NCBI GenBank assembly: GCA_026392155.1
Contig: JAPLCP010000151.1
Span: 1 to 45,387, forward strand
Source: Armatimonadota bacterium
GTDB lineage: Bacteria; Armatimonadota; Armatimonadia; Armatimonadales; Armatimonadaceae
Direction: 5' to 3'
DNA: 45,387 bases
The position numbers were made by a program, and so were the translations under genes. The notes under the pieces are model-generated. The model was given only the letters and a program-made list of their open reading frames with translations, was not told the DNA's origin and made no database searches. Numbering within the stretch: the stretch's first letter is position 1; each line of letters starts with the position of its first letter. Shown one piece after another: positions 21,976 through 29,445 of this stretch.

Positions 21976-23088
21976 ATGACTTACTTTACGGCAGAGACCT
22001 CTTCTTTTCTGGCTTGCCACCGTCTTGCGGAGGCGATGCTCCCGCCGCCACGCCTGCGGGCACTTCTTGAGGCATCCGGAGGCGATCCCGAGGCGGCTCT
22101 GGCATCGCACACAGGGCTTACCCCGCGCCAGATCGAGCGCCTAGAGCGTGCCGCAAAAGCGACCCCTAACCCACGTGTGTGGGAGCAGGCACTTGCGTGG
22201 GACGTGACGGCCCTCGTCTGCACCAGTCCGGACTATCCTCAAGACCTAAGGCACTTTGACGACTCTCCGCCGATTCTTTTTGTGCGTGGTAAGCTGCCAG
22301 CGACGCCGGGTCTCGCCATTGTGGGCTCTCGTCGCGCGACAGGCTATGGCAAAGGCCAGGCGGTACGCTTTGCCCAGGTATTTGCGGAGGCCGGGTTTAC
22401 GGTGGTCTCGGGAGGTGCAGCCGGAATAGACACGGCGGCGCACAAGGGCACGCTGGAGGTCGGAGGAGCCACTATCGCCGTGGTGGCCTGTGGGCTGGAC
22501 TATATCTACCCGGCGGAGAACCGACAGCTCTTTGAGCAGCTGGTGGCGCAAGGGGGAGCGATTGTCAGTGAGTTTTCCGTGGGCACCAAGCCCGAGCCCT
22601 GGCGCTTTCCCGCCCGAAACCGAATTATTGCGGCACTCTCGCAAGTTACTGTGGTGATTGAGTCGCCGGAGCAGTCGGGAGCGCTGATCACGGCTCGCAA
22701 CGCCGCTGAGTACGGGCGCGATGTCTGGGTGGTGCCAGGGCCGGTGGACACGGGGCGCTCACGAGGGGGCCATCGCCTCGTCCAAGACGGAGCCTCGCTT
22801 GCCGACAGCCCAGAGGATATACTAGAGGCGCTGGCGGTAATGCCTCGGGCGATAAACCTGGCTTTGCCGCTGGAAGTCGAAGAGAGAGTGCCCGAGCAAA
22901 AGCCGCTCCCGGAGCTTCCGCCCGATGAAGCGGCGCTCCTGACACAGCTCTCTAGCATGGCAAGTGGCTTGGACGATGCCGCCGAGGCAGCGGGCTTAGC
23001 GCCCGCGCAGGCGCTGGTGGCCGCGACGATGCTAGAGATGAAGGGGCTGGTTCAGCGCCAGCCAGGCAATCAGTTTCGACGATCCTAA
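21976..23088 (+). CDS. dprA: DNA-processing protein DprA
   Basis: This 370-residue DprA/Smf protein loads RecA onto incoming single-stranded DNA during natural transformation. A SAM-like N-terminal domain (about residues 1-85; LLEASGGDPEAALASHTGLTPRQIERLE) precedes the Rossmann core. The core carries LAIVGSRRATGYGKGQAVRFA, VVSGGAAGIDTAAHKGTLEVGGATIAVVACGLDYIYPAENRQLF, GAIVSEFSVGTKPEPWRFPARNRIIAALS and VVIESPEQSGALITARNAAEYGRDVWVVPGPVD. The C-terminal winged-helix (about 305-370) is present. The start follows a terminator with no Shine-Dalgarno sequence; no promoter is obvious, so an internal start or leaderless expression is possible. Competence in this lineage is inferred. Confidence 0.93.
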   Translation: MTYFTAETSSFLACHRLAEAMLPPPRLRALLEASGGDPEAALASHTGLTPRQIERLERAAKATPNPRVWEQALAWDVTALVCTSPDYPQDLRHFDDSPPILFVRGKLPATPGLAIVGSRRATGYGKGQAVRFAQVFAEAGFTVVSGGAAGIDTAAHKGTLEVGGATIAVVACGLDYIYPAENRQLFEQLVAQGGAIVSEFSVGTKPEPWRFPARNRIIAALSQVTVVIESPEQSGALITARNAAEYGRDVWVVPGPVDTGRSRGGHRLVQDGASLADSPEDILEALAVMPRAINLALPLEVEERVPEQKPLPELPPDEAALLTQLSSMASGLDDAAEAAGLAPAQALVAATMLEMKGLVQRQPGNQFRRS

Positions 23089-23111
23089 GAGGAGAATACA
23101 AAGGAAATACA

Positions 23112-23306
23112 ATGGCAGCAAGTAAGAAAAAACCGGCACTCTCGCCGGCAGCAGCAAAGATTTTAGAGCAGTACCGTAGCTCAGGACAGCCCAAACCTGG
23201 CAACACCGCGGGAACATCGGGCGATGAGGGCAACGCAAGCAAGCCCACTCCCGCTGCGCCGCCTGCCGCCGCCCGGCTTCCCAAAGCCTCAGGACGCGGG
23301 AAGTAG
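23112..23306 (+). CDS. Small basic disordered protein downstream of dprA
   Basis: This 64-residue protein is rich in Lys, Ala, Pro and Gly. It begins MAASKKKPALSPAAAKILEQYRSSGQPKPG and ends RLPKASGRGK; it has a single short helix and no membrane segment. AAGGA lies 6 nt before the ATG and the gene starts 23 bp after dprA, so co-transcription is likely. The basic, low-complexity makeup resembles the lysine/alanine-rich tails of bacterial topoisomerase I or HU-like proteins, and topA often follows dprA, but no domain is recognisable. Nucleic-acid binding is a guess. Confidence 0.6.
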   Translation: MAASKKKPALSPAAAKILEQYRSSGQPKPGNTAGTSGDEGNASKPTPAAPPAAARLPKASGRGK

Positions 23307-23308
23307 CA

Positions 23309-23341
23309 GAGGAGAGATCGAGGAGAGGTCGAGGAGAGGTC
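23309..23341 (+). repeat. Three tandem 11-bp units GAGGAGAGRTC
   Basis: GAGGAGAGATC, GAGGAGAGGTC, GAGGAGAGGTC in direct succession fill the space between two convergent genes. The third unit ends one base before the stop codon of the DUF5916 gene. Confidence 0.85.
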
Positions 23342-25402
23342 TTAGTAGGGCCGGGTGACTTTCACCGTCATCTGGCTCGTTGTGCGGGCGGCATTGGGGT
23401 CGCCGAGCAAGAGAAAGAAGTCTGTGCCCCGGCGGGAGCGCTGCGAAAACGCCATGTAGAAATTCGTGCCAGTCTGGGCCCCGACATTGGCAGCATTGCC
23501 CGTTCCATTTTGCGAGAGCAGACGCGCGGAGATGGCACGCAGGGTGTCAATGCGGTAGGTACCCGTTGCGATAACCTGCTGCGTGGTCACGCCCCCGCGC
23601 TGCTGCTGGCTGTAGGATGTCCGAATAGAGAAAGGCTTGCTCACCAGAAAACCCTGCGCTAGACTCAGGCTGCGGGTTGGCTGTCCGCCTTGTGTGCCGC
23701 TACGGTAGCGCAGTCCTCCGCCTTGAAAAAGAGTTCGCTGGTTCCAGGAAAAGCCCCCTCCCGCCAGTCGGTCGCGGAAGTAGTTGCTGGTATCTTGCTG
23801 GCGGCGACCGTCGTCAAGGTTGATATCGAGACCGAAGCCATCGCGGGTATTGACTCCCATGTCAAGGGAGATACTCTCGTTGAAAAAATCTCCTGTGGTA
23901 AGCCGCTTGTTGGAGGTATAGTCGCAGTCCACATCATAGGAGAGTAAGCGGCCACGGTCGAGCTGGTTACGGATTCCCATACTCGCGGACCAACCCTGAC
24001 GGTTGCGGTCCTGTACAAGGCCAAGGTCGGTGATAAAGTCCTCGGAGAGATAGGAGCTTGAGAGGCGATAGCGCGGACGGCCGGGCGCTCCTCGGCTACT
24101 GAGCGTCACATCACCCGCACCGCCTTTCTGTACGCCCCCTTGCCAAGACTGGCTCCGGGCAAACGAGACACTATTGCGCTGGGAGCCCTCAACCCAGCCG
24201 TAGGTTCCCGACGCACGCACCACGCGGTTACTCAGCCGATCCGCACGGTTGTCGCTGGCAGCATAGACACCATACTCGCTAAAAAGACCGACGGCCTGAC
24301 GGAGCGCCAGAGCCGCACTCGTGCGGTCTGCTTCACCCACCTGCGACTGTGAGCTCACAAGCCCGATCGAGGTCGGCCCCTCGCGACCAACCACCTTCAG
24401 GCCTTGGTCAAACTGTCCGATGCGCCGTGAGTAGAAAACCTCACTAGAAGGCAGAAACTCATTTCCTTCGGCGAAAAATGGGCGGCGATCCGGCACTTGC
24501 TGCTCGTTGTAAGAGAAGTTAACATTGGCAACATCCTGCTCGACCGTCTGGAAGTCTGGGTTGACCGCCAGAAGGCCGGTGACCGTGGTGCTAAAGGGAT
24601 ACTTGACATCAACCCCCTGTCGTGCCCGTGCGCCCTCTGTGGAGGCTGTGGTGAGGCTGTAGGGCAAGATCACTGTGGGGGGGCGCTGGTCGGGCATGGG
24701 CTGCGCGAGGCGTAGCTCGGGGAGGAACTGGGCGCGGGAGAAAAACGACTGGCCTTCAGGCGGCAGGGCGGGCCAGATCATCTGGTTGCCTTCTCGGTTG
24801 AGGGAGCGAGCAAGCTGGAGCCCAAATGCCTTTGACTTCGCGGGGTGGCGCAGGAGCTGAAAGGGAATCGCGATCTCGCAGGCCCAGCCCTTGTCATCTG
24901 GCAGAGGCTTTGTGGCCGCCTTCCAGTCACCTGACCAGGTAATATTGCTCGCAGTTCCTCCCTCAAGGTGCTCTACCTGGGTTCCTAGCGCGTTCACTGA
25001 GAAGCTGGAGACCCCACGGCGCAGGTTCTGACTGTCAATGACGACCGTCACATGGTCATCGCCCTCGACGGCAGAGCTTCCACGCTGGGTCTCACTGGCG
25101 CGCATCAGCTCCGGGTGCTCGTCTTGGCAGATAAAGGCGATATAGAGGGTCGCTCCATCGGTAGTCGCCCAAGCCTCGGTCTGCTCGACAATGGGAGCAT
25201 TGCCGGTAAATCGCACAAAGTCTCCTGCCTTAAAGGCGCTCTTCCAGCAGACATCGGAGAGATTGCCATCTATCTTGGGGGCTGTTTTTGTGGTGGGAAG
25301 CGCGAAGCTCTCCCGCTGTGCGGGGCCTGATGCTCCGGCGGGGCCACTCATGAGAAAGGCGACGAGTGCACAACTCGCCGCCTGGAAACCTTTGCTATCC
25401 AT
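23342..25402 (-). CDS. DUF5916 outer-membrane barrel protein with N-terminal CBM9-like domain
   Basis: This 686-residue protein has a signal peptide (about residues 1-29) and a carbohydrate-binding family 9-like domain. That domain reads KIDGNLSDVCWKSAF (about 43-57), then ATTDGATLYIAFICQDEHP, DHVTVVIDSQNLRRG and GWACEIAIPFQLLR. The DUF5916 domain follows, with its diagnostic NPDFQTVEQDVANVNFSYNEQQVPDRRPFFAEGNEF (about 281-316) and SRRIGQFDQGLKVVGREG. The last 350 residues show alternating beta-strand composition and end in VTRPY, a terminal aromatic typical of outer-membrane barrels. The family is thought to form a barrel that may handle carbohydrate ligands, but is uncharacterised. It is transcribed alone. 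Confidence 0.88.
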   Translation of the reverse strand: MDSKGFQAASCALVAFLMSGPAGASGPAQRESFALPTTKTAPKIDGNLSDVCWKSAFKAGDFVRFTGNAPIVEQTEAWATTDGATLYIAFICQDEHPELMRASETQRGSSAVEGDDHVTVVIDSQNLRRGVSSFSVNALGTQVEHLEGGTASNITWSGDWKAATKPLPDDKGWACEIAIPFQLLRHPAKSKAFGLQLARSLNREGNQMIWPALPPEGQSFFSRAQFLPELRLAQPMPDQRPPTVILPYSLTTASTEGARARQGVDVKYPFSTTVTGLLAVNPDFQTVEQDVANVNFSYNEQQVPDRRPFFAEGNEFLPSSEVFYSRRIGQFDQGLKVVGREGPTSIGLVSSQSQVGEADRTSAALALRQAVGLFSEYGVYAASDNRADRLSNRVVRASGTYGWVEGSQRNSVSFARSQSWQGGVQKGGAGDVTLSSRGAPGRPRYRLSSSYLSEDFITDLGLVQDRNRQGWSASMGIRNQLDRGRLLSYDVDCDYTSNKRLTTGDFFNESISLDMGVNTRDGFGLDINLDDGRRQQDTSNYFRDRLAGGGFSWNQRTLFQGGGLRYRSGTQGGQPTRSLSLAQGFLVSKPFSIRTSYSQQQRGGVTTQQVIATGTYRIDTLRAISARLLSQNGTGNAANVGAQTGTNFYMAFSQRSRRGTDFFLLLGDPNAARTTSQMTVKVTRPY

Positions 25403-25510
25403 GCTGGGATACTTTACGCGTTTCTGCGACTTGAGTTCCCAAAAGTTACTTTGTGATCATCCGTGTGCAAAATCCTGCCGATAAAAGCAAAAAACCTAAC
25501 ATCGCCGCGG

Positions 25511-25975
25511 CTATCTTGATTTGAGCAGATCGCGAATCTCGGTGAGGAGCACTTCTTGTGCAGGTGAAGCAGCAGGCTCTGCGGCAGCTTCTTCCGCTTG
25601 CTTTTTCTTCAAGGCATTGATGGCCTTGACGACCATGAAGACAGCAAAGACTAGGATCAGCGTATTCACGGCGACGGTCATAAACTGGCCATAGCCTAGC
25701 GCAACCACACCTGCCTTGCGTGCTTCGGCAAGGGCGACAACGCCATCTTTCGCTTTTGCAACAAGATCTGTGTAAGCGGGTGCATCTCCGCCTTTGAGAA
25801 TAACATAGGAGTTGGCCCAGTCGGCTTTTCCCAATAGACCTGTTAGCGGAAGAACCATCTCATCAATAAACGATTTTAGAATAGTGCCAATGGCTCCTGC
25901 GGCCAGCACACCCACGGCGAGGTCTACAGCGCTCCCCGATCCCACAAAGTCACGAAATTCTTTTACAAGTGACAT
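25511..25975 (-). CDS. mscL: Large-conductance mechanosensitive channel MscL
   Basis: This 154-residue protein opens under membrane tension to release solutes during hypo-osmotic shock. The N-terminal helix and TM1 (LVKEFRDFVGSGSAVDLAVGVLAAGAIGTILKSFIDEMVLPLTG) match MscL, as do TM2 (YGQFMTVAVNTLILVFAVFMVVKAINAL) and the C-terminal helix (LLTEIRDLLKSR). The periplasmic loop includes an Ala/Lys-rich stretch, and an Ala/Glu/Pro linker before the last helix lengthens it slightly over E. coli MscL (136). In TM1 the usual GNVVDLAVGVIIGAAFG is SGSAVDLAVGVLAAGAIG. AAAGGGA lies 7 nt before the ATG. Confidence 0.93.
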   Translation of the reverse strand: MSLVKEFRDFVGSGSAVDLAVGVLAAGAIGTILKSFIDEMVLPLTGLLGKADWANSYVILKGGDAPAYTDLVAKAKDGVVALAEARKAGVVALGYGQFMTVAVNTLILVFAVFMVVKAINALKKKQAEEAAAEPAASPAQEVLLTEIRDLLKSR

Positions 25976-26061
25976 CGATATTTCCCTTTAATTTGGCCTC
26001 TTTTAAGGCACCGTTGCATCAGATGGTTAATTGTACAAGAAATGTTCCCAAGATTGGAATA

Positions 26062-28548
26062 TTATGATGTTACTATAAAGGCTGCACCGGCTTCAGTGAG
26101 CTCTCGGGCGCGGGTGCGGGTGGCAGCCTCGGCATAAACACGAACGAGCGGCTCTGTGCCGGAGGGCCGCAGGAGCAGCCAAGAGCCATCGGTGAAGTCG
26201 AGCCGGGTGCCATCGCGGCGACGGATCGCGGCGATCTCTGCGCCGGCAAGGTGGGTCTCTCGAAAGCCCTGAAGCGCGGTATGAATACGGTGCATCTGGG
26301 CGGGTGTGGGCCGCAAGTTGATGCGAAGATACTCATGGGGTCCCACCTCTTCGGTGATCTCGGCAAGCAGTTCCATCAGGGATTTCCCCGAGAGTGCGAC
26401 GGCCTCAAGGATGAGTAGCGCTGACAAAACAGCATCACGCTCTGGCAAGTGGCCTGCGACACCAAAGCCCCCTGACTCTTCGCCTGCGAGCAAGATATCC
26501 TCCGTGAGCATCTTCTGGCAGAGAAACTTGAAGCCAATGGGGGTCTCGATCAGAGGCAGGTTGTGCGCGGCGCAGAGCTTGTCTATCATCCGGGTCGTGG
26601 AAACCGTGCGGACAACGCTGCCTTTACCGTCACGGGTGCGAATGAGATGACGCAGGAGCAGGGCAAAGAGCTTGTGGGCATCCACAAATGCGCCAGACGC
26701 ATCGCAGGCACCCAGCCGGTCCCCGTCGCCATCTAGGGCGAGCCCCAGCGTGGCTTGTGCGGCAGGCACGGCGGTAAAGAGGGCCTCCAGGTTCTCAGGA
26801 GTCGGATCGGGGGTAACCCCGCCAAAGAAAGGGTTGCGTTCGGTGCGAATCTCTTGAATCGCGACTCCCGCCGGAGCCAGGAGCTGGGTCAGGTAGCCCG
26901 CCGCCGCGCCGTGGAGTGCATCCACCACCACGGGGCCCACCGCCGAGAGCTTGTCGAGCGGAACAAAGCGAGCGCAGTGTGCCAGGTAGGGAGCCGCCAG
27001 ATCCGTGACCTCGACCGCTCCGCCCTCCGTTCGGGCCGTCCCCCCGCTCATGAGCAGCTCACGCAGCTTCTCCTCAATCCGGGCGGTCATCTCAGGGGAG
27101 GCGGGGCCACCGTAGTTGGCCTTCACCTTTAAGCCCGAGAAAGACGCGGGGTTATGACTCGCAGTGACCACAATCCCCGCTGCGGCTCCAAAGAAGCGGC
27201 AGGCAAAACTGACGGTAGGAGACGGACAAGCGCTTCGGGAGAGGCGTGCACGCAGTCCATTGGCCGCAACCACTTCCGCTGCCGCACGGGCCAGGAGATC
27301 GGACTGGGAGCGGGTGTCGTAGCCGATAATCACGCCCTCGCCAGGCACGGCATCGGACTTGACCCAGTCACAGAGCGCTTGGGTGACGAGGCGGACATTC
27401 TCAAAAGTCACATCGTCGCCCAAAATGCCCCGCCAGCCGTCGGTGCCAAAGCGAATCCCTGCCCGCTGGACTTCACTCTGGCTCGGCAGGTGCGCCACCA
27501 CGGACGCAATCACGGCATCGGCCCCTACCACGGCTCCAGGGCGGACTCTGGCCCCGGCACGAACCGTACAGTGGTTGCCCAGAATGCTCCCTCGCACCTC
27601 GGTCTGCTCCTCCAGAACGCAGCCACGCCAGATCACGGAGTCTTCAATCAGTGCTCCCTCGCCAATGAGGCAGCGGGAGCCAATGACCACGGTTCCCCGA
27701 ATCTGTGCCCCACGCCCCACATCCGTATGGTGGTTGAGGAAGACGCGTCCCCGGATCTCCGCCGTCGGGTGAATCGTCGCACCTTCTCCCACCCAGACTC
27801 CCTCGCGCACCTCGACTCCCTCAATCCGCGCCTCGACACGCTGCTCCAGCACATCGGACTGGGCACGCTGGTAGTCGGTGAGCGTCGTGATCGAGCGCCA
27901 GTAGCGGTCTTGGGCGACGCAGCCATAGACGGGTGCTCCTTCCGCCACCAGCTGAGGAAAGAGCTGGCGCTCAAAGGAGAACTCCGTGCCCGTGGGGATG
28001 CGGCGCAGAATATCGCGGCGGATCACATAGATTCCCGCATTGATCGTGTCCGTGGCGACCTCACCCACGGGTGGCTTCTCCGCGAAAGCCAGCACACGGC
28101 CCTCGGCATCGCGCACCACCGCCCCGTAGCGCGAGGCATCCGGCACCGTCGCTAGCAAGATCGTCACTGCCGCCTCTTTCTCTTCGTGGAAAGCGATTAA
28201 GGCACTGAGATCGGCATCGGTGAGCACATGGCCATTGAGCACGAGAATATTCTTGCCCACCAAGCGATCCGAAACGGCGCGCACCGCTCCCGCCGTTCCC
28301 AAGGGAACCTGCTCCCGGTGGTAGCGCAGAGTCAGCCCCAGCTCCTTACCGTCTTCAAAGCGGCTCTCAAAGACCTCAGGAAGCACCTGGAGACAGAGAA
28401 TCGCATCGGAGATATGATGGCGCTTAAGAAGCTCTAGCGAGTACTGCACCAGTGGTTTTGCCACGATCGGAAGCATGGCGCGCGGGGTTCGCGCCGTCAG
28501 CGGATAGAGGGGAGCGCCGCGTTCCCCTGCGAGAATGACAGCCTGCAT
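26062..28548 (-). CDS. Nucleotidyltransferase-like / left-handed beta-helix / phosphomannomutase fusion
   Basis: This 828-residue protein has three parts. Residues 1-235 have the NDP-sugar pyrophosphorylase fold, but the signature G-G-x-G-T-R-L-x-P-L-T reads GERGAPLYPLT (residues 8-18) and the metal-binding Asp of NGD is His107 (LNGHVLTD); EKPP and NAGIYV are kept. Residues about 240-355 are hexapeptide repeats of a left-handed beta-helix. Residues about 366-828 are an alpha-D-phosphohexomutase with RFGTDGWRG, the phosphoserine loop VTASHNP, metal loop DGDGDR, sugar loop GEESGGFG and phosphate loop RPSGTEPLVRVY, all intact. The mutase should interconvert mannose or glucose 1- and 6-phosphates; the transferase half is probably regulatory or altered in activity. 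TACAAT lies 7 nt before the ATG. Confidence 0.88.
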   Translation of the reverse strand: MQAVILAGERGAPLYPLTARTPRAMLPIVAKPLVQYSLELLKRHHISDAILCLQVLPEVFESRFEDGKELGLTLRYHREQVPLGTAGAVRAVSDRLVGKNILVLNGHVLTDADLSALIAFHEEKEAAVTILLATVPDASRYGAVVRDAEGRVLAFAEKPPVGEVATDTINAGIYVIRRDILRRIPTGTEFSFERQLFPQLVAEGAPVYGCVAQDRYWRSITTLTDYQRAQSDVLEQRVEARIEGVEVREGVWVGEGATIHPTAEIRGRVFLNHHTDVGRGAQIRGTVVIGSRCLIGEGALIEDSVIWRGCVLEEQTEVRGSILGNHCTVRAGARVRPGAVVGADAVIASVVAHLPSQSEVQRAGIRFGTDGWRGILGDDVTFENVRLVTQALCDWVKSDAVPGEGVIIGYDTRSQSDLLARAAAEVVAANGLRARLSRSACPSPTVSFACRFFGAAAGIVVTASHNPASFSGLKVKANYGGPASPEMTARIEEKLRELLMSGGTARTEGGAVEVTDLAAPYLAHCARFVPLDKLSAVGPVVVDALHGAAAGYLTQLLAPAGVAIQEIRTERNPFFGGVTPDPTPENLEALFTAVPAAQATLGLALDGDGDRLGACDASGAFVDAHKLFALLLRHLIRTRDGKGSVVRTVSTTRMIDKLCAAHNLPLIETPIGFKFLCQKMLTEDILLAGEESGGFGVAGHLPERDAVLSALLILEAVALSGKSLMELLAEITEEVGPHEYLRINLRPTPAQMHRIHTALQGFRETHLAGAEIAAIRRRDGTRLDFTDGSWLLLRPSGTEPLVRVYAEAATRTRARELTEAGAAFIVTS

Positions 28549-28555
28549 TACCCGT

Positions 28556-28561
28556 ATTGTA
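28556..28561 (-). promoter_or_regulatory. -10-like TACAAT directly upstream of the phosphomannomutase fusion start
   Basis: TACAAT on the minus strand ends 7 nt before the ATG at 28548. No Shine-Dalgarno sequence fits in the gap, and no clear -35 precedes it. It repeats the arrangement seen before the Uma2, PfkB and E2-like genes. Confidence 0.45.
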
Positions 28562-28733
28562 CACCAGCTAGAACAATCACGAGAAAACTGGTAATTTTTT
28601 CAATGATTTATTTACCTGGGTATGGCAAATATAAAATACAGAGCACCGAAGAGAGAGATCGGGCTCTCGGCTGCAAGGAGACAGAAGATCTTCCATCAGC
28701 CGTGGAGAGAGAAAACAGGAGGGATACAGCCCC

Positions 28734-28994
28734 ATGGGCGTTTATACTAATAGCGGAGTGTCATCAGACAGCCAAGTGAAGCTCACCAAGCGTGAGGTCG
28801 AAGTGTTGTCTTTAGTCATCGAAGGTAAGTCGAGCAAAGAAGTTGCCGACCAGCTCTATGTCAGCAAGCGGACAGTGGACTTCCACTTGGCCAATATCTA
28901 CAGCAAGCTGAGTGTTACGAATAGGCTCCAGGCCTTCCGCGAGGCAACTCGTCGCGGCCTGCTTGCCTATCCGGGTAGCGGAAACCCACAGTAG
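28734..28994 (+). CDS. Stand-alone LuxR/GerE-type helix-turn-helix regulator
   Basis: This 86-residue protein is almost only a GerE domain: LTKREVEVLSLVIEGKSSKEVADQLYVSKRTVDFHLANIYSKLSVTNRLQAFREATRRGLL (about residues 17-77), with the recognition helix SKRTVDFHLANIYSKL. There is no receiver or ligand-binding domain, as in small GerE-like regulators of other bacteria. The ATG has AGGAGGG 10 nt upstream and a roughly 180-bp intergenic region before it. The gene is monocistronic, closed by a strong terminator. Its targets are unknown; the signal must come from expression level or a partner. Confidence 0.9.
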   Translation: MGVYTNSGVSSDSQVKLTKREVEVLSLVIEGKSSKEVADQLYVSKRTVDFHLANIYSKLSVTNRLQAFREATRRGLLAYPGSGNPQ

Positions 28995-29010
28995 TTCCGA
29001 TTTGCACGAG

Positions 29011-29047
29011 AGCCCCCGTGTTGCGCCAGCGGCACGGGGGCTATTTT
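29011..29047 (+). terminator. Terminator after the LuxR-type gene
   Basis: AGCCCCCGTG pairs perfectly with CACGGGGGCT (ending 29042) around a GC-rich loop, followed by ATTTTG. The right arm overlaps the stop codon (29041-29043) of the convergent gene. Confidence 0.75.
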
Positions 29048-29415
29048 GATGGTGACTTCGCTTTCCCTTTTTTCTTTTCTTCCTTCATACGCTCCACATA
29101 GATCTCAAGCATTTCTCTGCCATGACCTTGGCTTAGTTCTTGGATACGCTGTTGACCAACCGGTGGAATTTTATTCCAGTCTCCCCCCGACTCTTGAACG
29201 GCTTTGCGGATCACTTGATCGGTGTCCTCTGTTTGTTTCTGATAGTACTCTTTTTCCGTGATACCAGGAGACGGATTGACTTTGGGCTGCACAGATGCGG
29301 GTACGGAAGAGAAGATCACAATGATAACAATAAGGATCACCGCGCCAAGTGCCACGGGGGTTCCGTAGGCTTCGATCCAGGAGCGCTGTTTAGGCAGAGG
29401 AGTTTCATCTTTCAT
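29041..29415 (-). CDS. Single-pass membrane protein of unknown function
   Basis: This 124-residue protein has a short cytoplasmic start (MKDETPLPKQRSWIEAYG), one hydrophobic segment (TPVALGAVILIVIIVIFSSV, about residues 19-38) and a hydrophilic outer part. The outer part resembles a spacer followed by helices (EKEYYQKQTEDTDQVIRKAV and GQQRIQELSQGHGREMLEIYVERMKEEKKKGK). No family is recognised. The ATG at 29415 is chosen because AGAGGTG lies 5 nt upstream; the open frame continues to 29493, but that part lies in the end of the adjacent insertion element. The element has therefore cut this gene off from whatever promoter or operon preceded it. Confidence 0.65.
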   Translation of the reverse strand: MKDETPLPKQRSWIEAYGTPVALGAVILIVIIVIFSSVPASVQPKVNPSPGITEKEYYQKQTEDTDQVIRKAVQESGGDWNKIPPVGQQRIQELSQGHGREMLEIYVERMKEEKKKGKAKSPSK

Positions 29416-29445
29416 GAAAACACCTCTGAGGAAACCTTGGGTGCC

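Noticed and set aside
23112-23306. Calling the small basic protein a truncated topoisomerase I.
   Set aside because: No topoisomerase motif is present; only composition and position are suggestive, and it has its own ribosome-binding site.
27154-28155. A 333-codon plus-strand frame opposite the phosphomannomutase fusion.
   Set aside because: The composition (many His, Arg, Asn with no hydrophobic core pattern) is typical of antisense frames in GC-rich genes; the minus strand encodes the intact enzyme motifs.
28611-28637. A promoter for the LuxR-type gene (TTTACC ... TAAAAT).
   Set aside because: The spacing is only about 15 nt and the -35 match is weak; AT-rich sequence here offers several equally poor choices.
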